64,000 bases of DNA. It comes from Trametes villosa (Eukaryota > Basidiomycota > Agaricomycetes > Polyporales > Polyporaceae). A model generated the notes under the pieces. The model did not search any database, was not told the DNA's origin, and saw only the letters and a list, made by a program, of their open reading frames with translations. How positions within the stretch are numbered: the stretch's first letter is position 1; every line of letters starts with the position of its first letter. The stretch covers positions 620,001-684,000 of the forward strand of contig PUDQ02000084.1 in NCBI GenBank assembly GCA_002964805.2. The letters run 5' to 3'. Below, in pieces: positions 21,738 through 30,899 of the stretch. Made by a program: the position numbers and the translations under genes.

Positions 21738-23781
21738 TGCTGAGAGTTATTGGCGCGCACAGTCAGTCGGACACAAACTGACTGAACAGATGCGCCCGAG
21801 AGACAGATGCGATGTGGCAGGAGCAAGGAGGCGCACCGAGGCATCTGGCGTCGCTGGGAATGTCGGGGCGCCCTGCGAGCACCTCGGAGCCGGCGTGGAT
21901 GAGGCGGATGACTCCCCCAAAGCTGTACGGTGCCGCCATCAGTGGAAAGTGCCGGGGCGGGTATGTCAAGAAACTAACACTGCAGCATCTTGACTTGGAT
22001 ATCATAGGACATGAGCCAAGGCACGTACCATCTTCGATAAGAGAAGATAAACTGAAGATCCAGAGTCGCAGCGTGCTTCTTCTGAGTCCGTCGAAGCAGG
22101 CCAGACTGCATCGGAGGACGATAGGAAACGGCGTGCTGAGGGTCGTTGTAAAGATTGACCTACTGTCATGCGCTGGTCCGAGTGATACAGTGATAGCAAC
22201 GCGTACGATAAATGAGTGCTTGGTGCATACACACAGATATGAGCCTTTGTCATGGGGGATATGTCACGGTAGTGGTAGTGCGAGTCGGCGGACCGCACGG
22301 CTCGAGAGTCGCAGGAGGTTCACCCATCCACAGCAGTGCATGGCAGCCCGCATTCGCACATCGCACGTACCCATACTCAAGGGTACTTAAGAGCCTCAGT
22401 ACCCTCGGTATTTCCATAGTGTCGCGGCGCGTCTCGGCCTCCAGCTTTCAGCGGTAGCGACGAAGTGCTAATTTGTACCGCACAGGTCAAAGCTCGACTT
22501 CATACCGGCGCGTAGGGATTGAGATCTTGAGACGACGAGCTATGTAGCTTCGGCATTACAGAAGATACCAAGCTTACTTGGACTCGGTTCTGCTACCCAG
22601 CCCAGAGCAAGAACTCTTTCCGAGTGTCCCGGATGTTGCTGTTGTCAAGCAAGGGTCGCGTTTCGCGCGTCCACATGGGCACTTGTTCAGCTGCTGCTGC
22701 TTGAGCTAATTAGCTAGCGTCGCCGAAGTTGCGCCGCAACGTACGTAGAAAAAAATGGTCAGCTCGGCTGAGTGCACGACGACGAGCTCGCGTGAACCAA
22801 GCGTTGACCAAGCCAGTGGTCGCGAGAGGCGAGGACTGAGAACGATCGGGACGAGGCGACGTGCCTTGATACATCGGCGCCGGGATCTGGTACCTTGGGG
22901 GTCTGTTGACTTCGGAGCAGTGCCACTTGCCGAGGGCGTTCCATATGGACGTTCGAGGGCGGGCGTCGAGCACCCGAACGGGCGAGGACGCGTCCGGGGT
23001 CGCATCGCCTCGCGCCGGATAGGCCGTGGTGGGAGCTCGGAGGCCGGCGCGGTCCAACCGCACGCAATCGCGCGGCGGTGGCTGGGAGTTTGAACGACGT
23101 TGACGGGTTCGAGCACTGGCGATGCGGCCATGGCGGATCGGGGATGCATTGACGGCGTCGAAGGCGCACCGCACTCGCATGCGTAGGCGGCGATGGCGGC
23201 CGCATCTGAGCGCTGCGAACAGGGATGGCTTGATTTTGTTTTTCAGCGCAGGGGTGGCACGAGTCCCTTGCGATGCCCACGGTCGCGCGTGACTGCGTCG
23301 GGGCGACCACGACGCGGGGGCATGGTTCGCGCTCGAGGGCCCGCATGCTTCTCAGAGATCTGGACGCGCTTGCTAGGCTTCCGTCAGCCCCATCTTCGCT
23401 GAATGGGCATGAGGGCAATCTGAATGCCGCCGGGAGGGTATCGTTATCACGCAGCGGGAGGTTATCAAAGGCCTAGCACGGTGCGTATACATTTTGCGGG
23501 GCTGCGCAGGCTTGATGTTCGTGTTGTGCATTTCAGATGGTACAAAATTGTCGCGCGTCCGGGGCGGGGTGCCAGGGACGCGCGGGAATGCAGGTGGCAG
23601 TGGGCGGCGGAGGCAGGTGAGCAGAGGCCAGCATGGCGGAGGCTCATGTGAGCAGGAATAGAGTTGGGTGATGGGCAGGTCCGGATGGAAGAAGGAGGAG
23701 TGTCAGAGCCGCATCAAAGGCATCTGAGGGGACCATGTGGACAGCTGCCCCAGCCCATATCCGGGGTCTTATCGTCTCTTC
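21738..23781. other. Gene-poor stretch before the transporter duplication
   Basis: About 2 kb with no exon I can support. Several 130-220-codon frames overlap around 22.7-23.4 kb on both strands, but their peptides are Arg/Pro/Ser-rich composition artefacts that share no motif. Confidence 0.4.
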
Positions 23782-23819
23782 CATACTCCCGGATTCTCCA
23801 TCCCCGCCCTCCGTTATGC

Positions 23820-23829
23820 TATAAGATCC
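23820..23829 (+). promoter_or_regulatory. TATA-like box of transporter copy 1
   Basis: TATAAGATCC lies 83 bp before the ATG. The same box at the same distance precedes copy 2, so the core promoter was duplicated with the gene and has been kept. Confidence 0.65.
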
Positions 23830-23902
23830 TCCGCTCTTCCCTCGAGCTCCGCGCGCGCTCGCCCACACCTCTCCTCCTACCTCCACTGTCCTCGGTGTAG
23901 CC

Positions 23903-26094
23903 ATGGTTGAGTTCAAGTTCCCCGCCTGGTACACGTACGTTCTACACGCTCTTCACCACGCGTTTTGCAATGAACGTGCGCATCCACAGGACGCCTATGG
24001 CGCAGGTCGTGCTTGTCGGCATTACCTGGTGAGTCCGCGTGCATATATGCGCGTAATTCTTCGAGTTAACGCGACTTTGTAGTTTCGCGACAGTGGGCAT
24101 GTTCAGCGCTGTCTCCAACCTGGGTGCCGGAGGTCTCAGCGACATTACCCTCTCCGACACCGCCAATGGTGTTCTATACGGCACGTTCGCCATCACTGGT
24201 CTCGTCAGTGGTGGTATCAGTAACCGTGCGTCAAGTCTCTGCATTCCGCATGGCCCATTACTCACCTCTCCATAGTGCTTGGTCCCCGGCTCACCCTCTT
24301 CATCGGTACCCTCGGTTACGCGCTCTACGTCGGCTCTCTCTGGTGGTATGTATAATTCTCTCGCTCTCGCTCTTGCGGCGGCCAGGATTGTGTATCGGTC
24401 CAAATCGGTTGCTCCGTGACGTCCTGCCGACCACCCGCACTGCGTTCTGCGACGTCCGCAAGAATAGCTTCGCCCGTGCGGGGGGACCTCGCACCTGCGA
24501 CAAACCCGCGTGGATGCTCCGACTCCGTTCGGACGTTCCACGCGCCACAGACTGCGACCGCGAGTCGTCTGGACGGCATGGCTGTGGCCGCCTCCGCTCT
24601 CCGTTTGCCTTCGGACGCGGGGAGTGGAGAGCGGCCTGGGGGCCCCGGGATGCAGTAGTCGAGCGTCTGTGACCGGCTTTTGGTGTGCATACATCCATAA
24701 CCGGAGCCTATCTGGACACGCCGCCCGCTTCCCCGAATGTGCTGACGCAACCTTCCCAGCTACCAAACGCAGGGAACCGGATGGTTCGTGATCCTCGCCG
24801 GCGCGCTCCTGGGCATTTCTGCGGCTCTTCTGTGGTCGGCCCAGGGCGCGATTATGATGTCGTATCCGCTCGAGAAGGACAAGGGGAAGGCGTTCGCCAT
24901 CTTCTGGGCGATCTTCCAGCTCGGCGCCTTTATCGGCTCTATCATTGCCCTCGCGATCAACATTGAGAGCGGCGGACTCTCCGCCGTTTCGACCTCGACG
25001 TACATTGTAAGCCTTTTCCAGCCCTTCCCTGCCGCGAGAGACGCACGTTAACGCTACTGCTCGCAGGCGTTCCTGGTCATCATCTTCATCGGCATTGCGT
25101 CCTCGTTCCTGATATTGCCGCCGAACAAGGTCATCCGGGCCGACGGCACAATCGTCAAGCTCGAGGCTGTCTCGAAGCCCCACGAAGAGATCGTCGGCAT
25201 GGCTCGCCTTCTCAAGGACTGGCGCATGCTCGGTACGTCCGCCGTAATTGCGTCTCGTCTATACGCGCTCATTGTGCGGGATTGCAGCCCTCGTGCCCAT
25301 GTTCTTCGCCTCCAACTACTTCTACGCGTACCAGGGCGCGATCAACACCGCGATGTTCGACGGCCCGACCCGTGCGCTGAACGCGACGCTTGAAGGTGCT
25401 GGCGCCATTGTCGGCGCGCTCATGATCGGCTACCTGTGCCTCGACCTCAAGGGGCTCCACCGCCGTACGCGCGGCTACCTCGGCCTCGCTGTCGTCGTCG
25501 TGCTCGTCATCATCGTCTGGTCCGTCAGCCTCGCGTGGCAGGTCACGTTCACCCGCGCGGACGTGAGCGAGACGCACAAGATCAACTACCACGACAGCAA
25601 CTACAAGGGCAAGGGCGCGCTCTTCTTCTTCTGTGAGTCTTCACGCGTCTTTTTCCGTGGCTTGCCTGCACGAGCTAACCGGATGTTACCGCACAGACTA
25701 CTTCTCGGACGCGTGCTACCAGGCGCTCGCGTACTGGATCATGTCCGCGCTCACGAACGACCCCTTCACGCTCGCGCGGTACGCCGGCCTCTACAAGGCC
25801 CTCCAGTCCGCCGGTTCCGCAGGCTCGTTCGGCATGGACGCCGTCATGACGCCGTTCTTGAACGAGCACCTCGCGTCGTGGATCCTGATGCTCGCGTCGT
25901 TCCCGCTCGCGTGGCTCGTGATGCGCTCGATCAAGGAGACGAACTACAACGACGAGAAGATGGTGTACGTGGACGACATCAAGCGCGAGCAGGCCGAGGA
26001 GGGCGCGGCTGCGCGGACGGACAGCATCGAGAAGGGGAGCGTGTCGGACCGGGAGGACGCGACTGCTGCGCCCCCGCTCGTCCACCAGGCATAG
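23903..26094 (+). CDS. UNC93-like major facilitator superfamily transporter (DUF895), copy 1
   Basis: Polytopic membrane protein of about 470 aa in the fungal UNC93/DUF895 branch of the MFS; substrate unknown. Exon 1 codes MVEFKFPAWYT. The next has RTPMAQVVLVGIT. Others include FATVGMFSAVSNLGAGG, NGVLYGTFAITGLVSGG, LLGPRLTLFIGTLGYALY, GWFVILAGALLG, the conserved loop WSAQGAIMMSYPLEKDKGKA, FQLGAFIGSIIALA, and further helices up to LASWILMLASFPLAWLV. The hydrophilic C-terminus ends APPLVHQA and the stop is at 26094. Seven or so introns are present; the one from about 24,345 to 24,760 is unusually long (about 415 bp). Copy 2 at 28096 is very similar. The frame is intact, so both copies look functional. 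Confidence 0.9.
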
Positions 26095-27387
26095 TGCTAG
26101 TGTGCTCTAGCTATGCCTTGACCAGCGGACGAGACGTCTGTCGTCTCGTTTGCGCTCATGATGGTGATGTATAGTACGACGTGGTCCGGTCGGACGGACG
26201 GACAGACCTGGATACATACCTCCTTGCACGATACCGATACGTATAGGATACGCGTACTTCTTTTGGTATTCTGATGATGTTGTGTCTCCTCTTGTAATGC
26301 TCTCTCATGTTCTTTTGCTCACGGGTGCTTCATAATGACATGGACCGATACGCGCGGACATCCCTCCAGACGGACCAGGGCCCGCTACTCCGCAGGCATG
26401 CGCTATCGTCTCGTGGGTTCAATGTTATGCTGTCCACTATGTCCAAGCAACTATACAGCGCTATTCAGAGGTCAGAGGTGGAGGTTCCATATACCGACGT
26501 CGATGGATCATGCGCATAGCTGCACGCCGTGATCCCAGCTCGATCGCCTGCAGTCTTGATCAACAGGCTATCGAAGGGATGGGATGCGGGCTCACGCGGG
26601 CGGGATTTGCGTCCTCCAATTGAAATATCTACAGCTCGCAGTCCGTAACGAAATAGCACGATTGCGGTACAGTACTCGTCAGAAACGGCACCGTCGACGT
26701 CTCGGAAAGTACTGGACAATGTGGTCGGTCTCAGATGGACCAGTTTGAGCCAGTTTGTAGGGCGTAAGCGTGGGTTAAGCGTGAAGCTGTGATTCTATCT
26801 AGCAGTATAAGCATGGGTATAGTACACTGAGTAACGACTTCGAACTCGGGAACCGCCGCTAACCTTGCACTAAGTCGTACCAGCGGCTACATTACATGCA
26901 ACCTGCCCGATTCGGAACTCATACTAAACGCCCTACAAAACGTTCTCGTTCTCTTCGACGCAACCAACGCCTTTACGGCGCTAGTGCTCGCGCATCGCCC
27001 TCGCATCGCCTAGCACCTCGAATCCGCCTCATTCGCACTCGATATTGACCGGCACGAGGCGTCGGCCTGTTACAGTTTGGTTCATCCAAAACATCGCGAG
27101 CCGTCAAGCGTTCAACGTTCAACGCCCTATCCCAAGGTAAGGCGAGCGGCTAGCGTCCCGCGACGCTCCCTCGGCATCCCTGAGTCGTATTCTACTAACT
27201 CGAGAACTTGGATGCGAGCCGACTATCGACTTTTCTCCCTCACGCTCATCAGCCGTTCATCCTGCGAGTTGCCAATCAGGCCTTCACTGGCAAGGCCAGC
27301 TCACGTATTCGGTCTGCTGCCATTCTTCATAGTGGTCATTCTTTTGTTCAAGCCACTGTTACAGGCCCGTTATACCCCCGATGACAC
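26095..27387. other. Spacer of duplication unit A, with an extra segment
   Basis: The first 750 bp or so match, at reduced identity, the 3' spacer of unit B. The stretch from about 26,850 to 27,380 has no match in unit B and interrupts the alignment just before the ligase relic. I see no exon in it. Confidence 0.55.
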
Positions 27388-27849
27388 GTCTTCGAGCGGG
27401 ACCGCCCACATGCACGACATAGCGTCGTTCCTCCTCCACTCGACGATCGGATCCCTCGCCTTAACAGGGGCCACATTATTGCTCGGCATGCCCACTGTGA
27501 TGTGCAGCCGCTCGAGCAGGGACAGCGTCGCCACGATGGTCACCGCCTCTCGTCAACCTAGTGCCGGGGTCGTGCGCCGACACCGCGAGGCCCACGCTCA
27601 TTCCACATGAGGTGCTCGAACCGGGAGCTTCACGGTCGCGGGCGTCGAGCTCGACGCAGCGATCCCAATAGCGCCTGTTCGTCTGGGAGCGACTTAGGTT
27701 GCACGATGGTGATATGCCGACCCGTCGTGACGCGTTTATCGGCGAGAAGGTCTTCTCAGACCATATTCCCCGCAGGCGGGATTTCCATCGCGGCTGCGAG
27801 CGCGGAAGCGACGACGCGCTCGAGATCGATCTCTGCGAGGATGCCGAAG
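27388..27849 (-). pseudogene. Relic of the 3' end of the tRNA ligase gene (cyclic phosphodiesterase part)
   Basis: Nucleotide-level copy of 30938-31434, the 3' part of the intact tRNA ligase, in the same orientation. Shared blocks include CTTCGAGCGGGACCGCCCAC (CTTCAGCGGGACCGCCCAC in the gene), CGTCGAGCTCGACGCAGCG, GAAGCGACGACGCGCTC and TCTGCGAGGATGCCGAAG. The sequences coding the two HxT motifs of the phosphodiesterase domain are still readable, but small deletions put them out of frame with one another. The original stop codon region and the upstream half of the gene are missing. It cannot make a working enzyme and is best explained as the truncated end of the duplicated segment. Confidence 0.88.
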
Positions 27850-28012
27850 GACCGCGGGAGCGGTTGATGGTCCCGTGTCTCCAGATATTTCGCTCCTTCT
27901 CGTTTGTCTCTGTCTCCAGCCGCAGAAGGAGCGATCTATCTATACCGTGATCTGGATACGAGACCAGTCCTTTCCTCACTCCCGGATTCTTCGGCCCACC
28001 CTCCGTTATTCT

Positions 28013-28022
28013 TATAAGATCC
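28013..28022 (+). promoter_or_regulatory. TATA-like box of transporter copy 2
   Basis: TATAAGATCC lies 83 bp before the ATG, exactly as in copy 1. It is flanked by the same CTCCGTTAT leader upstream. Confidence 0.65.
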
Positions 28023-28095
28023 TCCGGTATTCCCTCGCACTCCGTGCGCGCTCGCCTACACCTGTCCTCCTCCCTCCACTGTCTCCAGTGAAGCC

Positions 28096-30117
28096 ATGGT
28101 TGATTTCAAGTTCCCTGCCTGGTACACGTACGTCCTTCCCTCGATTCACCGCGCGTTTTGCAATGAACGCACGCCTCCACAGAACGCCTATGGCGCAGGT
28201 GGTACTCGTCGGCTTCACTTGGTAAGTGGTTCATTATATGCGCATCACAATGTTGCTCACGCGTTCCCCTCTCTCAGCTTTGCTACAGTGGGCATGTTCA
28301 GCGCTGTCTCCAACTTGGGGGCCGGAGGACTCAGCGACATTGCCCTCTCCGACACATCCAATGGTGTCCTTTACGGCTGTTTTGCTATCACTGGCCTCGT
28401 CAGTGGTGGTATCAGCAACTGTGCGTTCAACCCAGCTGTGTATTCTTCTCATCTTCCTATTGACAATCTCACAGTGCTTGGTCCCCGGCTCACCCTCTTC
28501 ATTGGTACCCTCGGTTACGCGCTCTACGTCGGCTCTCTGTGGTGGTAAGTATTATACTCCCCCAGATAACGCATCACCGGTACCACACAGTCCTTGGGTT
28601 CAGGAGGGACTAGGTCTGCCTCCACTCTCCGTGTCCCGTCGAACGTGGGCTGCCTGCCATGCAGCGGAGGATCCCCGCCTGTGACCGACTTTTGACGTGC
28701 ATACATCCATAACCGGCGCGCATGTGGACATGTCACCCGCTGACCCGCTCTATATGCGACACGTGCTGACGCAAACTTCCCAGCTACCAGACGCAGGGAA
28801 CCGGATGGTTCGTGATCCTCGCCGGCGCGCTGTTGGGTGTTTCCGCGGCGCTGCTGTGGTCGGCCCAGGGCGCGATTATGATGTCGTACCCGCTCGAGAA
28901 GGACAAGGGGAAGGCGTTCGCGATCTTCTGGGCAATCTTCCAGCTCGGCGCCTTCATCGGGTCCGTCATTGCCCTTGCGATCAACATTGAGAACGGTGGT
29001 TTGTCCGCCGTTTCGACCTCGACATACATCGTAAGTCTACTCTTGCTATCGCTCCCTGTAGCGGACATAAGCTGACAATGCGCCCGCAGGCGTTCCTGGT
29101 CATCATCTTCATTGGTATAGCCTCGTCCTTCCTGGTGTTGCCGCCGAACAAGGTCATCCGGTCCGATGGCACCATCGTCAAACTGGAGGCGGTCTCCAAG
29201 CCCCACGAAGAGATTGTCGGCATGGCTCGCCTGCTCAAGGACTGGCGCATGCTCGGTGCGTTTCCCCACCGTCATGCGCTCACTGAAAGCATGCTCACCG
29301 CGTTCGGGAAATAGCCCTCCTGCCTATGTTCTTCGCCTCCAACTACTTCAACGCGTATCAGGGCGCGATAAACGCCGCAATGTTCGACGGCCCGACGCGT
29401 GCGCTCAACGCGACGCTTGAGGGCGCGGGAGCGATCGTCGGCGCGCTCATGATCGGCTACCTGTGCCTCGACCTCAAAGGCCTTCACCGCCGCACGCGTG
29501 GCTACCTCGGCCTCGGCGTTGTCACCGTCCTGGTCATCATCGTCTGGTCCGTCAGCCTCTCGTGGCAGGTCACCTTCACGCGCGCGGACGTGAGCGACGC
29601 CAACAAGATCAACTACCACCACAGCAACTACAAGGGCAAGGCGGCGCTCTTTTTCTTCTGTGAGTCTCCCCCGTCCTTCAACATCCCAGGAACACCGGCT
29701 GATTAGGTATAACTCGTAGACTACTTCTCCGATGCGTGCTATCAGGCACTCGCGTACTGGATTATGTCCGCGCTCACGAACGACCCCTTCAAGCTCGCCC
29801 GCTACGCCGGCCTCTACAAGGCTCTCCAGTCTGCGGGTTCCGCAGGCTCGTTCGGGATGGACGCCGTCAGCACGCCGTTCCTCAACGAGCACCTCGCGTC
29901 GTGGATCCTGATGCTTGCGTCGTTCCCGCTCGCGTGGCTGGTGGTGCGTTCGGTCAAGGAGACGAACTACGACGACGAGAAGATGGTGTATGTCGACGAC
30001 ATCAAGCGCGAGCACGCGGAGGAGGGTGCCGCGGCGCGCACGGACAGCATCGAGAAGGGGAGCGTGTCGGTCAAGGAGGACACAACCCCTGCGCCCCCGC
30101 TCGTCCACCAGGCGTAG
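28096..30117 (+). CDS. UNC93-like major facilitator superfamily transporter (DUF895), copy 2
   Basis: Tandem paralog of the gene at 23903-26094, with the same exon order and nearly the same protein: MVDFKFPAWYT, FATVGMFSAVSNLGAGG, WSAQGAIMMSYPLEKDKGKA, RTRGYLGLGVVTVLVIIVWS and the C-terminus APPLVHQA. Differences are mostly conservative (for example SGGISN kept, INIESGG to INIENGG, DAVMTPF to DAVSTPF). The intron before YQTQGTGWFV is about 240 bp, shorter than the 415 bp of copy 1 but still long for this genome. Intact frame, stop at 30117. It converges on the tRNA ligase gene. Confidence 0.9.
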
Positions 30118-30899
30118 TGTGAGTTGGCCATGCCTCGACCAGCGGACGGGGGGTCCGTTGCTTCGCTGCTCACGGCATGGATGTATAGTACGATGTGGTC
30201 CGGACGGACGGGCAGGCCTGGGTACGTACCTCTTTGCACGATAGCGATGCGCATATGATACGCGTACTTCTTTTGGTATCCTCATGGTGTCTCCTCCTGT
30301 AATATTAATGCTCTCATGTTCTCTCGCTCACAGGTGCTTTTTTGATGACATGGATCATATTCGCGGAAATCTACGAGAAGCTGAGCACTGCTGAGCAGAC
30401 ATGCGGACACGTTCTTCAACATGGCTTGGATTGGCCAGCCACTATACAGTACTATCGAGAGGTCTTAGGCGGAGGTATGATATACCGACGAGGATGTCTC
30501 ACGGGTGCATGCCGCCTCAGCTGCAAGATCGTCCTCAGTCCTCCTCGAGTAATACGCTCTCGAAGGCATCGGATGCGGCTCTCGCGGGCGCGATTTACGT
30601 TCTAGAGCTCGCGGGCCGCAGCCTGATTGTAATTTTCGAACGCACCAGATAGTTTGACCGCAGCGAGTCGCGACAGGCAGAGACGCCAGGACACGTTGGT
30701 CACAGGCGACGGCCGTGCTTATACGGACGAGCACGGTTGCGATGCCACGTCTCGGGAGGTATTCGACGACGTGGTCGGTCTCAGACGGACTGGTTCTGCA
30801 GGGCGTAAGAGCGGAGGTAGGTTGTGATTCTGTGCAGCAATGTATGGATACAGTAGTGATAGCGTCTTCTCAGGAACTTAGCCCTCCTGGTCCGTCATT
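30118..30899. other. Convergent 3' spacer, unit B
   Basis: 782 bp between the stops of transporter 2 and the tRNA ligase. Matches the unit A spacer in patches (GTGGTCGGTCTCAGA and others). No exon seen. Confidence 0.5.

Larger units (their letters stand above)
23782..27849. repeat. Tandem segmental duplication, unit A (transporter 1 + broken ligase 3' end)
   Basis: Homologous along its length to 27976-31434. It contains, in order, a promoter with ACTCCCGGATTCT and a TATAAGATCC box, an UNC93-like gene, a 3' spacer with blocks shared with unit B (CCAGCGGACG just after the stop, GATACGCGTACTTCTTTTGGTAT, GTGGTCGGTCTCAGA), and a relic of the tRNA ligase 3' end. Unit A is about 600 bp longer because of extra sequence at about 26,850-27,380 and a longer intron. 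Confidence 0.85.

Noticed and set aside
22706..23418. Overlapping 112-220 codon frames in the gene-poor stretch
   Set aside because: All three phases are open because of composition; none shows a domain, splice pattern or repeated motif.
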